Below are positions 18,017 to 26,658 of a DNA stretch of 64,000 nt, piece after piece (position 1 is the stretch's first letter; the number at the start of each line of letters is the position of its first letter). The notes beneath the pieces were generated by a model. The model searched no databases. It was not told the DNA's origin and was given only the letters and a program-made list of their open reading frames with translations. This DNA is from Nesterenkonia natronophila. Its GTDB lineage: Bacteria > Actinomycetota > Actinomycetes > Actinomycetales > Micrococcaceae. The stretch covers positions 124,001-188,000 of the forward strand of contig NZ_QYZP01000002.1 of assembly GCF_003595215.1 (NCBI RefSeq), given 5' to 3'. Position numbers and translations under genes: made by a program.

Positions 18017-19555
18017 ATGAAATACGCCCACTCTGTCGTCGAGCTGATCGGCCGTACTCCTTTGGTGCGCCTCAACAGTGTTACTGAGGGCATCGAGGCC
18101 ACAGTCCTGGTGAAGCTTGAGTACCTCAACCCTGGCGGATCCATCAAAGACCGGATCGCACTGAAGATGATCGAAGACGCAGAAGAAGCGGGCGAACTTG
18201 GCCCCGGGGGCGTCGTCGTAGAACCCACCTCCGGCAATACTGGAGTCGGGCTGGCCCTGGTGGCCCAGCAGAAGGGTTACCGCGCAGTGTTCGTCACAGT
18301 CCCGAAAGTGGGCAAAGAGAAGCGTGACGTGCTGCGTGCCTACGGAGCTGATGTGGTGGTGGGTCCGGCCGGGGTGGACGGGGAATCTCCCCTGAGCTAT
18401 TACGGGATCTCAGACCAGCTGGCTCGAGAGATTGAGGGTGGGTACAAGCCTGACCAGTTCTCCAACCCGGGCGCCCCAGCCAGCCACTATGAGACCACCG
18501 GCCCGGAGATATGGGCCGATACTGAGGGGAAACTCACACACTTCGTTGTCGGAGCGGGCACCGGAGGCACCGTCACTGGAACCGGACGCTACCTCAAAGA
18601 GGTCTCCGCAGACCGTCCCTCGGGACCCGTCCGGGTGGTGGTCGCCGACCCCGACGGATCGGTCTATTCCGGCGGTGAGGGACGTCCCTATTTCGTAGAG
18701 GGCGTAGGTGAGGACATCTGGGTTCCTAACTATGATCCCTCCGTCCCCGATGAGAAGCACGCGGTGACCGATGCTGAGTCGTTCGCTATGTGCCGCAGGC
18801 TTGCCACTGAGGAGGGGTTACTGGTGGGCGGCTCCTCCGGGCTCGCTGTGACCGCCGCGCTGAGAGTGGCGAAGAACCTGGGCCCCGAGGACATCGTCGT
18901 GACCGTGCTGCCCGACTCAGGACGCGGCTATCTGGGCAAAATATTCAACGACGAGTGGATGATCGACCACGGATTCGGTGATGTGGTCTCCACCTCAAGC
19001 GGCACCGAGATCAGCGTGAAGTCCAGCGAGGAGATCAGCGCAGCGGTGCGTGATGGCCAGATTATCGCCACCAGCGCGCCGCAGCCGCCGCACACCGGCG
19101 GTGCGGGGCACTCGACAGCCGCTGACCTGCTGCGGGCAAAAAGAGACATGTTTTCCGATGCGCTCCCGGAGGTCATCTCCATCACCCGCGACACCACACT
19201 GCGTGAAGCAGTCAGTGTGATGAACCGTTACGGAGTGGACATCGTGCCGGTGATCGACCGGCCAGGGAGTACCGCGCGCATCGGCGAGGTCTACGGCGTG
19301 GTGGACGTCGCCCACCTCTCGGAGGACGTCATCGAGGGCCACGCCGGACCCGACGATCTGGTCTCCGAGCACCTCAACGACAGCCTCCCGCTGGTCGGCA
19401 TCACCGAACCTATCCCGCGCATCTTGGAGAAGCTGCGTGCCAACCCCACCCTGCTGGTGGCCGACCAGGGCGATATCGTCGGCGTGCTCACACGCAATGA
19501 CCTGTTGGCCCACCTTTCGGTCGCGAAGAGAGAGGAAGACACCATCGATGAGTGA
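18017..19555 (+). CDS. cbs: Cystathionine beta-synthase
   Basis: A PLP enzyme condensing serine and homocysteine to cystathionine. The PLP Lys is in NPGGSIKDR, the phosphate-side loop is PTSGNTG, and GAGTGGTVTG binds the cofactor phosphate. After the catalytic domain (to about residue 335) comes a CBS-domain pair (ISITRDTTLREAVSVMNRYG and the C-terminal LRANPTLLVADQGDIVGVLTRNDL region), which separates this 512-residue protein from plain cysteine synthases. ATG 18017 lies 7 bases after TACGCT with no Shine-Dalgarno, so it is probably leaderless. It overlaps the next gene by 8 bases. Confidence 0.9.
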   Translation: MKYAHSVVELIGRTPLVRLNSVTEGIEATVLVKLEYLNPGGSIKDRIALKMIEDAEEAGELGPGGVVVEPTSGNTGVGLALVAQQKGYRAVFVTVPKVGKEKRDVLRAYGADVVVGPAGVDGESPLSYYGISDQLAREIEGGYKPDQFSNPGAPASHYETTGPEIWADTEGKLTHFVVGAGTGGTVTGTGRYLKEVSADRPSGPVRVVVADPDGSVYSGGEGRPYFVEGVGEDIWVPNYDPSVPDEKHAVTDAESFAMCRRLATEEGLLVGGSSGLAVTAALRVAKNLGPEDIVVTVLPDSGRGYLGKIFNDEWMIDHGFGDVVSTSSGTEISVKSSEEISAAVRDGQIIATSAPQPPHTGGAGHSTAADLLRAKRDMFSDALPEVISITRDTTLREAVSVMNRYGVDIVPVIDRPGSTARIGEVYGVVDVAHLSEDVIEGHAGPDDLVSEHLNDSLPLVGITEPIPRILEKLRANPTLLVADQGDIVGVLTRNDLLAHLSVAKREEDTIDE

Positions 19556-20717
19556 CCACGACCCCGGGTTCTCCACCCACGCCATCCACACCGGACAAGA
19601 GGTGGACCAAGTATTCGGTGCCGTAGTGCCGCCGATACACTTCTCCACCACCTACGCCCCGGACGGTATCGGCAACCTGCGCAACGGCTATGACTACGGT
19701 CGCGCCGGCAACCCCACCCGCACGGCTTTGCAGACCCAGTTGGCCGCACTGGAGGGCGGCAGGCATGCCTTCAGCTTCGGCTCCGGGCTGGCTGCCGAGG
19801 ATGCGATCATCCGTGGGCTGATGCGCCCAGGACAACGGATCGTTATGGGCAACGATGCTTACGGCGGGACGTTCCGGCTCTTCGACAAGATCCACTCCGC
19901 CTGGGGCGTCTCCAACACACCGCTGGATCTCAGCGACCATGAGCGTGTGGCATCCGAACTGGAGCACAACGACGCCACCCTGCTGTGGGTGGAAACGCCC
20001 TCGAACCCGTTGATGGCGGTGACAGATATCGCTGCCCTTGCAGAGATGGCGCACGCCAACTCCGCTCTGCTGGTGGTCGACAACACCTTCGCTACCCCGT
20101 ACCTGCAGCAGCCCCTGCGTCTGGGAGCCGACGTGGTGGTGCACTCCACCACCAAGTACATCGGCGGGCACTCGGACGTGGTCGGTGGCGCTGCAGTGCT
20201 GGGCTCAGACGCCGGAGCCGCTGATCTGGCTGAGAAGATCGCGTTTCAGCAGTTCGCTGTCGGCGCCGTCTCCGGCCCCTTGGACGCCTACCTGACCACT
20301 CGGGGCCTGAAAACGTTGGGCGTGCGCATGGACCGCCACTGCTCCAACGCGCAGACCATCGCCGAGCATTTCGACGGTCACCCGGCCATTGAGCGCGTGC
20401 TCTACCCCGGTCTGGCCTCTCACCCCGGACATGAGTTGGCAGCCACACAGATGCGCAGCTTCGGGGGTATGGTCTCCCTGCAGCTGGCGGGAGGGGAACC
20501 AGCAGCCCGAAAGGTGGCTGAGGCCACCAAGTACTTCATTCTGGCCGAGTCGCTCGGCGGTGTGGAGTCCCTGATGAACTACCCGCATGAAATGACCCAC
20601 GCATCGGTGCGGGGAACAGAGCTCGCCGTGCCGGTGAACCTGCTGCGGCTCTCAGTCGGCATCGAGGACGTCGCTGACCTGGTAGATGACTTGGAACAGT
20701 CGCTGGCCGGTCTGTAG
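19548..20717 (+). CDS. Cystathionine gamma-synthase or gamma-lyase
   Basis: A Cys/Met-metabolism PLP enzyme of 389 residues. The PLP Lys is in HSTTKYIGGHSD, with YDYGRAGNPTR, AFSFGSGLAAED and a C-terminal LLRLSVGIED. Sequence alone does not separate gamma-synthase (metB) from gamma-lyase. The overlap with cbs (start ATG 19548, stop of cbs 19553-19555, AGAGGAAG upstream) favours reverse transsulfuration: homocysteine to cystathionine to cysteine. Confidence 0.85.
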   Translation: MSDHDPGFSTHAIHTGQEVDQVFGAVVPPIHFSTTYAPDGIGNLRNGYDYGRAGNPTRTALQTQLAALEGGRHAFSFGSGLAAEDAIIRGLMRPGQRIVMGNDAYGGTFRLFDKIHSAWGVSNTPLDLSDHERVASELEHNDATLLWVETPSNPLMAVTDIAALAEMAHANSALLVVDNTFATPYLQQPLRLGADVVVHSTTKYIGGHSDVVGGAAVLGSDAGAADLAEKIAFQQFAVGAVSGPLDAYLTTRGLKTLGVRMDRHCSNAQTIAEHFDGHPAIERVLYPGLASHPGHELAATQMRSFGGMVSLQLAGGEPAARKVAEATKYFILAESLGGVESLMNYPHEMTHASVRGTELAVPVNLLRLSVGIEDVADLVDDLEQSLAGL

Positions 20718-20746
20718 CGGACCTCAGGACCGTGCGGCAGCCTCCG

Positions 20747-21400
20747 ATGGTGAACGCTCATGCCGTGCTATTGGCCGGTGGAGCCGGCCGCAGACTAGGA
20801 GGGACGGACAAAGCCCTCCTCGACCGTGCAGGTCGCACGCTGTTGGACCACTGGGCAACTGCGCTCGCAGAGCGGGGTGTCTCCGGCGTCGTCGTTGGTC
20901 CTCAGCACCTGAGCAGGCACCTGACCCCACACCTGCGCCTGACCCGCGAGGATCCGCCGCTGAGCGGACCGGCTGCGGCTGTCTGTGCCGGGGTGCGGGC
21001 CCTTCCCCCAGCGAATTCTGAAGATGCCAGCGAAGCGGTCCTGCTGTTCGCGGTGGACATGGTAAATCCCGGGCCGTTGCTCGATTGGCTGGTGGAATGG
21101 CTGCCCGTACTGCAGGGGACCGGTGAACAAGCTGTAGTTCCGCGAGACGCTGAGGGTAGGTTCCAAATGCTCAGCTCCGCAGTCGGCCGCGCGTGGCTTC
21201 AACAGCGAGTGGACCGCCTGCTGCCCGGGGAGGAGGTCGGCCAGTCACTGCGTTGGCTGCTCGACGGCGCCCAGACTGCACACCCGGTTCTCCCGTACGA
21301 TCTCAGCGGCGACGTTGACACACCCGAAGACGCGCGCAGGCACAGCGTCAGCTATTCACATGACCGCCCCGGCGGAGGAAGTCCCCCGCGACCAGCCTGA
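20747..21400 (+). CDS. MobA-like molybdenum cofactor nucleotidyltransferase
   Basis: A 217-residue protein with the nucleotidyltransferase signature LAGGAGRRLGGTDKALL, EDPPLSGPAAAV and a metal-site Asp in FAVDMVNP. MobA attaches GMP to molybdopterin; the related MocA and IspD types are less likely given moeA and fdhD downstream. ATG 20747 (MVNAHAV) is used; GTG 20732 is an alternative. The C-terminus past about residue 200 is a variable tail. Confidence 0.78.
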   Translation: MVNAHAVLLAGGAGRRLGGTDKALLDRAGRTLLDHWATALAERGVSGVVVGPQHLSRHLTPHLRLTREDPPLSGPAAAVCAGVRALPPANSEDASEAVLLFAVDMVNPGPLLDWLVEWLPVLQGTGEQAVVPRDAEGRFQMLSSAVGRAWLQQRVDRLLPGEEVGQSLRWLLDGAQTAHPVLPYDLSGDVDTPEDARRHSVSYSHDRPGGGSPPRPA

Positions 21401-21459
21401 TGTGAGAGTCTGGTCACCACCGATCCGTGACGTCAGTGACGAGACCCGCGAGGAGCCCC

Positions 21460-21768
21460 ATGGCAGAAGCTGACATTCCCACCACGACCGAGCAGTCCGT
21501 GCACGAAGCAATCGAGCAGTGGGTCGGCGAGCTGACTCGCCACCTGGAGATCGAAGACACTGACGTGCGCATAAACGACCTCCTCAAGATCGCCGGTGAA
21601 GCCGCCCACACGGTGGTCCGGCCTGCGGCGCCAGTGACGACCTTCCTCATCGGTTACGTGACCGGACTGGCCGAGGCCTCTGGCCAGGCGGACTACCAGA
21701 AGGCGCAGAAAGCGGCCACGCAGGTGACGCGGAACCTCCTCGAGCAGCGGTCTCAGGCCCCCGGGTGA
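21460..21768 (+). CDS. Small conserved actinobacterial protein (DUF6457-like)
   Basis: A 102-residue soluble protein with no known catalytic motif; the best segments are EAIEQWVGELTRHLEI and AAPVTTFLIGYVTGLA. Similar small proteins sit between mobA and moeA in many actinobacteria, so a role in molybdenum cofactor handling is plausible but only from context. ATG 21460 follows GAGGAG by 4 bases. It is 25 bases upstream of moeA. Confidence 0.7.
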   Translation: MAEADIPTTTEQSVHEAIEQWVGELTRHLEIEDTDVRINDLLKIAGEAAHTVVRPAAPVTTFLIGYVTGLAEASGQADYQKAQKAATQVTRNLLEQRSQAPG

Positions 21769-21793
21769 CTCTACTCCGGCGCAAGACACTCCC

Positions 21794-23047
21794 ATGGTGA
21801 ATTCCCCGAGTCCTTTTGCCGAGGCCCGGCGCATCGCCGGCTCGGCCGAAGCGCTGCCTCCGGTCCGCCGCTCGTTGGCTGCGAGCATCGGTTGTGTCCT
21901 CAGCGAGCCGATCACCGCCCAGCTGAACATTCCACATGCTGCCAGCTCCGCCATGGACGGCTGGGCCGTCACTCCCGCAGATCATCCGCAGTGGCGGCTC
22001 AGGAGCAACGGAGCCCAGCGGCCCGGCGTCGTGCTGAAGCCACTGGCCGCAGGGGAGGCGGTGGAGGTGGTCACCGGCTCGCCCGTACCAGCAGGCACGT
22101 ATTCGGTGCTCCGCACCGAACACGGCCACATTGAGCACAGCGCTGTCCATGGCCAGCAGCTTCGAGCTGACCCCGGCACACCTGATCTTGAACAAGGCCG
22201 CAATATCCGGCCCGAGGCCTGCGAGGCACAGGCCGGGCAGCTGCTCTGTGAGCCCAGTCAGGTCCTGACCCCGGCGCGGGCCGCCACCGCGGCCGTGGCC
22301 GGATATGACAGGCTCGCAGTCACCCCTCCACCACGGGTCCGGCTGGTCCTCACCGGGGGAGAGGTCATCACCTCGGGAGTTCCAGCGCCCGGGCAGGTCC
22401 GTGACGTCTTCGGCCTTGCGCTCCCTGCCATGGTGTCCGCTATGGGTGCTGAAATTGAAGATGTTCGCAGAACCGACGATGACGCCGCGGCTCTTATCGA
22501 ACTTATAGACTCCGCTCCCGCTGAGGTCATCATCACCACCGGAGGAACAGCGGGGTCCCCTGCCGATGTCCTCCGGCCAGCGCTGACACATCTCGGCGCC
22601 GAGATCCTGATCGATTCAGTGAGCATGCGTCCGGGGCATCCAGCGCTGCTAGCACGTCAGGGCAGCACTTTCGTCCTCGGCCTGCCCGGTAATCCGCTGG
22701 CAGGCTTCGCCGCCCTTGCCGTCCTGGGAGATCCCCTGATCCGGGCACTGCGTGGGGTGACCCCCGCAGTGAATTCACGGACAGTCATGGCTGGCAGCGC
22801 ACTTCAAGGGCCCCGCGCAGGAGTGCGGCTCCTACCGGCACAGATCCGTGAGGAGACCGTCGAGCCCTTGCCGCACACCAACGCCCACATGATGCGCGGC
22901 CTCGCAGACGCCGAGGTCTTCGCCGTAGTACCTGCCGGCGGTCTGGCTCCCGGTGAGGCCGTGGAATGCTTGGAGGTGCCGGGCGTCTCAAATCTCGCCG
23001 TGGGTTGGCCCAGATCGTCCGAGGACCATTCGTCAGGAGTTTCGTAA
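21794..23047 (+). CDS. moeA: Molybdopterin molybdenumtransferase
   Basis: Inserts molybdate into molybdopterin-AMP. It has the MoeA N-terminal AASSAMDGWAV, VVTGSPVPAG, and the MoaB/Mog-like domain with TGGEVITSG, IITTGGTAGSPADV and FVLGLPGNPLAGFAAL. The 417-residue length is normal. The TAA stop overlaps the fdhD ATG by one base (TAATG), so translation is coupled. Cofactor made here serves formate dehydrogenase or similar enzymes encoded elsewhere. Confidence 0.93.
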   Translation: MVNSPSPFAEARRIAGSAEALPPVRRSLAASIGCVLSEPITAQLNIPHAASSAMDGWAVTPADHPQWRLRSNGAQRPGVVLKPLAAGEAVEVVTGSPVPAGTYSVLRTEHGHIEHSAVHGQQLRADPGTPDLEQGRNIRPEACEAQAGQLLCEPSQVLTPARAATAAVAGYDRLAVTPPPRVRLVLTGGEVITSGVPAPGQVRDVFGLALPAMVSAMGAEIEDVRRTDDDAAALIELIDSAPAEVIITTGGTAGSPADVLRPALTHLGAEILIDSVSMRPGHPALLARQGSTFVLGLPGNPLAGFAALAVLGDPLIRALRGVTPAVNSRTVMAGSALQGPRAGVRLLPAQIREETVEPLPHTNAHMMRGLADAEVFAVVPAGGLAPGEAVECLEVPGVSNLAVGWPRSSEDHSSGVS

Positions 23048-23919
23048 TGGGTCGCATCACGCAGCGCAAGCAGGTGACCCGCGTTTACCGCGACGGTGGA
23101 AACTCGCAGTCAGCCGGCGGACACGGGGAGGCACGGTTCTCCCTTCGCAGCAAGCTTGATGTTCTCGCAGCTGAGGAACCCTTGGAAATCAGGCTCGGTG
23201 GAGAATCCTTCACCGTGACCATGCGCACCCCGGGGAACGATTTTGAGCTCGTCGCGGGTTTCCTGGTCGCGGAGGGAATGCTCACCTCAGCCCAGGATCT
23301 GCGCAGCCTGCGCTACTGTGCCGGAACTGATGAGTTCGGCAACCAAACGTACAATGTCATCGACTGTGACGTAGATCCGCTGCGGGTCCCGCCAGTCGCC
23401 GGGCACAGGCGCAATGTGCTCACCACATCAGCCTGCGGCATATGCGGGACCGCCTCAATCGATGCCGTAGACAAGACGCTGCCGTCCGCGCCAGGGGACG
23501 GACCCAGACTTCGAATCAGCTCGGAAACGATGCTGCGGCTGCCCGACACGCTGCGGAATCATCAGAAGATCTTCGCAAAAACGGGGGGCGTTCACGCGGC
23601 AGGACTGTTCGGTGCCGATGGGGAACTGTGCTGCCTCCGGGAGGATGTGGGTCGACATAACGCGGTGGACAAAGTCGTAGGGTGGGCGTTTATGGGCGAC
23701 CGGCTGCCGCTGAAAGGGACGGTGCTTCAGGTCTCTGGTCGAGCGTCTTTCGAACTGGTGCAGAAAGCAGCCCTCGCAGGGATCGAGATGCTCAGCGCAG
23801 TGGGGGCGCCGTCCTCATTGGCAGTGGACCTCGCCGAACGAGCAGGGCTCACACTGGTCGGATTCTCCCGCGGCCAGAGCGCAAATATCTACACCCACGC
23901 CCACAGGATCCAGGCCTGA
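23047..23919 (+). CDS. fdhD: Formate dehydrogenase accessory sulfurtransferase
   Basis: Transfers sulfur from a cysteine desulfurase to the molybdenum cofactor of formate dehydrogenase. The catalytic CxxC is in TSACGICGTASI, preceded by PGNDFELVAGFLVAEG and followed by REDVGRHNAVDKV and ASFELVQKAALAG. The 290-residue length fits. ATG 23047 overlaps the moeA stop. It implies a formate dehydrogenase gene elsewhere in the genome. Confidence 0.93.
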   Translation: MGRITQRKQVTRVYRDGGNSQSAGGHGEARFSLRSKLDVLAAEEPLEIRLGGESFTVTMRTPGNDFELVAGFLVAEGMLTSAQDLRSLRYCAGTDEFGNQTYNVIDCDVDPLRVPPVAGHRRNVLTTSACGICGTASIDAVDKTLPSAPGDGPRLRISSETMLRLPDTLRNHQKIFAKTGGVHAAGLFGADGELCCLREDVGRHNAVDKVVGWAFMGDRLPLKGTVLQVSGRASFELVQKAALAGIEMLSAVGAPSSLAVDLAERAGLTLVGFSRGQSANIYTHAHRIQA

Positions 23920-23939
23920 TCACAGAATCCTGAGAAGAC

Positions 23940-23945
23940 TAGACT
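23940..23945 (+). promoter_or_regulatory. Candidate -10 hexamer TAGACT before the mycothiol-dependent formaldehyde dehydrogenase
   Basis: TAGACT ends 60 bases before ATG 24006, giving a leader of roughly 50 bases. The hexamer repeats elsewhere in this window at likely promoters. Confidence 0.4.
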
Positions 23946-24005
23946 TGTGGCTTCATGACACGTTCAGCGTCGCCCGACCGCCATGCCAGCCATAAGGAGC
24001 CTTCC

Positions 24006-25103
24006 ATGTCCCACACCGTCAACGCCGTGGTTGTCACAGAAAAGAACGCGCCCGCTGCAATCGAACAGATCATCATCCCCGACCCAGCTCCAGGCGAGGT
24101 GGTGGTCGACGTGCTGACCTGCGGGGTGTGTCAGACCGACCAACATTTTCAACAGGGCGAGGTCGGTGACAACTTTCCTTACCTCCTGGGACACGAAGCC
24201 ACCGGCCGGGTCTCCCAGATTGGCGAGGGAGTCACTTCAGTGGCCGTCGGAGACAAAGTCATTCTGAATTGGCGCGCTGTATGCGGCGATTGCCGTGCCT
24301 GCCGCAAGGGAGAGCCGAAGTACTGCTTCGACACTCACAATGCCTCGCAGAAGATGACGCTCACCGACGGCACGGAACTCGAGGCGGCTCTGGGTATTGG
24401 CGCCTTCGCGGAGAAGACGTTGGTGGCCGCCGGGCAGTGCACAGTGATCGATGACGTTCCAGATTCCGCGAACGCAGCAGTGGGTCTTTTGGGCTGCGGG
24501 ATCATGGCCGGAATCGGAGCTGTGCTCAACACCGCGGCCGTTCAACGGGGTGAGTCCGTCGCCGTCATCGGCGTGGGAGGCGTGGGCACCGCCGCCGTGG
24601 CCGGTGCGAAACTTGCCGGAGCGACTACCATCATTGCGGTCGACATTGATGACCGAAAGCTGGAGCAGGCACAAGAACTTGGCGCCACCGACACCATCAA
24701 CTCCCAGCAGACCAACCCAGTGGAGGCCATCCGGGAGCGCACTGGCGGGTTCGGCGCAGATGTGGTCATCGACGCCGTCGGCCGCCCGGAAACTTACAAA
24801 CAGGCCTTCTACGCCCGTGACCTGGCCGGACGAGTGGTCCTGGTCGGAGTTCCGGACCCCTCCCTGACCATCGAACTTCCATTGATCGACGTCTTCGGTC
24901 GAGGCGGGGCACTGAAGTCCTCCTGGTACGGGGACTGCCTCCCATCCCGCGACTTTCCTATGCTGGTAGACCTCTGTCAGCAGGGGCGCCTCGACCTCGA
25001 GGCTTTCGTCACCGAGCGCACTACTCTGGACAGAGTGCAGGAGGCCTTCGACACCATGAATCGCGGAGACGTGCTGCGCACTGTCGTGGAGCTCACCGCA
25101 TGA
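24006..25103 (+). CDS. mscR: S-(hydroxymethyl)mycothiol dehydrogenase
   Basis: A zinc-dependent medium-chain alcohol dehydrogenase (365 residues) that oxidises the formaldehyde-mycothiol adduct with NAD+. It has the catalytic zinc ligands CGVCQTD and GHEATG, the structural zinc loop [15 protein letters not shown], and the nucleotide site [14 protein letters not shown] with a following Asp (AVDIDD) for NAD. ATG 24006 has AAGGAG 6 bases upstream. The metallo-beta-lactamase gene that follows is the usual partner, and mshD in this window shows the organism makes mycothiol. Confidence 0.9.
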   Translation: MSHTVNAVVVTEKNAPAAIEQIIIPDPAPGEVVVDVLTCGVCQTDQHFQQGEVGDNFPYLLGHEATGRVSQIGEGVTSVAVGDKVILNWRAVCGDCRACRKGEPKYCFDTHNASQKMTLTDGTELEAALGIGAFAEKTLVAAGQCTVIDDVPDSANAAVGLLGCGIMAGIGAVLNTAAVQRGESVAVIGVGGVGTAAVAGAKLAGATTIIAVDIDDRKLEQAQELGATDTINSQQTNPVEAIRERTGGFGADVVIDAVGRPETYKQAFYARDLAGRVVLVGVPDPSLTIELPLIDVFGRGGALKSSWYGDCLPSRDFPMLVDLCQQGRLDLEAFVTERTTLDRVQEAFDTMNRGDVLRTVVELTA

Positions 25104-25137
25104 GATCAGTGGACCGCAACGAGCAGGAGGATCAGAC

Positions 25138-25752
25138 ATGAGCGCACGTATTGAACACCTGGAGACTTCCGGCACCTTCTCCCTGGACGGTGGCACCTGG
25201 GATGTGGACAACAACGTTTGGCTCGTCGGCGACGACCATGAGGTGATCGTGATTGACCCAGCCCACGACGTCGACGCTGTAGTCTCCGCGGTGAACGGGA
25301 GAAGAGTCGCTGCGATTCTTCTGACCCATGGACACGACGACCATATCCGCCAGGTTCTGGACGTCAAGGAGAGGGTCGGAGGAGCCATCCACCTCAACCC
25401 TGAGGACCGCATGCTCTGGGATCAGGTGCATGAGGGGACGGACCCTGATGGGGAGATTACAGACGGAGACACGTTCGAAATAGCCGGTGCGGCACTTCGC
25501 GCGATCCACACGCCTGGGCATTCGCCAGGCTCCACGTGCTTCTACTCGGAGGATTTGGGGCAGCAGGCCGTGCTGTTCTCCGGAGACACGCTCTTCCAGG
25601 GTGGGCCAGGTGCCACAGGGCGCTCATACAGCAGCTTCGACACCATCGTGGAATCTATTCGGACCAGGCTTCTCGATCTGCCCGCCCAGACCGTCGTGAA
25701 CACCGGCCACGGTCCATCCACGACAATTGGCGATGAGTCAGCGAACGTCTAG
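25138..25752 (+). CDS. Metallo-beta-lactamase-fold hydrolase, probable S-formylmycothiol hydrolase
   Basis: A 204-residue MBL-fold protein with THGHDDH, a second His in IHTPGHSPGS, the bridging Asp in FSGDTLF and a final His in VNTGHGP. Position 34 bases after mscR, with a GCAGGAGG site, suggests it hydrolyses S-formylmycothiol to formate and mycothiol, completing formaldehyde detoxification. That substrate is inferred from context; the fold alone covers glyoxalase II-like and other hydrolases. Confidence 0.85.
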   Translation: MSARIEHLETSGTFSLDGGTWDVDNNVWLVGDDHEVIVIDPAHDVDAVVSAVNGRRVAAILLTHGHDDHIRQVLDVKERVGGAIHLNPEDRMLWDQVHEGTDPDGEITDGDTFEIAGAALRAIHTPGHSPGSTCFYSEDLGQQAVLFSGDTLFQGGPGATGRSYSSFDTIVESIRTRLLDLPAQTVVNTGHGPSTTIGDESANV

Positions 25753-25837
25753 TAGCGCGCACCCCGGGTGTGTAGGCTGAAGACTGGGCGGCACTGCTGT
25801 TTCGCCCACAGGCGCAGTTGAGAGTGATGGAGGGACC

Positions 25838-26263
25838 ATGACACAGCCACCTACACCCCCGAACGGGGACCAGCCGCAGCAGAATCAGCAGCAGCAGTTC
25901 GGCGGATATCACGCGCCCCGGGACCAGGGGCCCAACGCGGCCGGTTTCTTCAAGGCACTGTTTGACTTCAGCTTCAGAAGCTTTGTCACCATCAAGTTCG
26001 CCGCGATCATCTACGGCATCGCGCTGCTGCTGATCGGGCTCTTCACGCTGGTGGGCATCATTGTCGCGTTTGTCAGTATGACGGAGGAGCCGCTGGCCGG
26101 ACTGCTGCTGCTGCTGATTGTCCTCGTGGCCGCGCCGTTCTACCTGATTCTGATTCGGTTGACTCTCGAGCTGTACGTCTCAATGATTCGCACGGCGCAG
26201 AACACGGCGGCCACCACTGTGGAGCTGGAGAACCTCCGTCGGGAGATGTCCCAGCGCCGCTGA
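25838..26263 (+). CDS. DUF4282-type membrane protein
   Basis: A 141-residue protein with a Pro/Gln-rich N-terminus (TPPNGDQPQQNQQQQFGG), then FFKALFDFSFRSFVTIKFA leading into two hydrophobic helices and a cytosolic tail (ELENLRREMSQRR) that could form a short coiled coil. This layout matches DUF4282 proteins of unknown function. ATG 25838 has GGAGGG upstream, and TAGGCT at 25773-25778 is a likely -10, so it is transcribed separately from the formaldehyde genes. Confidence 0.75.
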   Translation: MTQPPTPPNGDQPQQNQQQQFGGYHAPRDQGPNAAGFFKALFDFSFRSFVTIKFAAIIYGIALLLIGLFTLVGIIVAFVSMTEEPLAGLLLLLIVLVAAPFYLILIRLTLELYVSMIRTAQNTAATTVELENLRREMSQRR

Positions 26264-26658
26264 TCTCCTGCCTCAGGTTTCATCGCGAAGGCCCTCGCAC
26301 CGGCCTGCGCAACCCCCGCAGTTCGGTGCGCCCGGACTCGATGCTGGAAATCGGCCCGGTGTAGCGTAGACTGTGTGAGCACTCTCCGGATAATCCCGTT
26401 TATCTGTGCAGACTCCTGGCTCGCCCGGTCTCCGGTCGGTAGGTCCAGTTGAGCGTTGTTTTCGTCACGGGTCGATTCCGGAAAACCCTCGTGGTCCGTC
26501 CCCGTGAAATGTCCAGCGTGATATCACATGATGATTCCTGCTGTGCCCATGCACTGCTGCGCCCAGCGTCAGCAGTTCGAGCACAAGTGGTCAGAAGACT
26601 CATGCACTCTGTGGCACGACGCGGGGATCACGCCGCACCAACGTGACAAGGAGTCACC
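26264..26658 (+). other. Long untranslated leader and promoter region of the DEAD-box helicase gene
   Basis: The 395-base gap has no ORF with a ribosome binding site on either strand. TAGACT at 26367-26372 is the best -10 candidate; transcription from it would give a leader of about 280 bases. Long structured leaders are known for cold-induced DEAD-box helicase mRNAs such as E. coli csdA. No riboswitch class was recognised. Confidence 0.4.

Noticed and set aside
24237..25412. 391-codon open frame on the minus strand across mscR and the MBL gene
   Set aside because: It is antisense to two well-supported genes, has no family motifs and arises from codon bias in GC-rich DNA.
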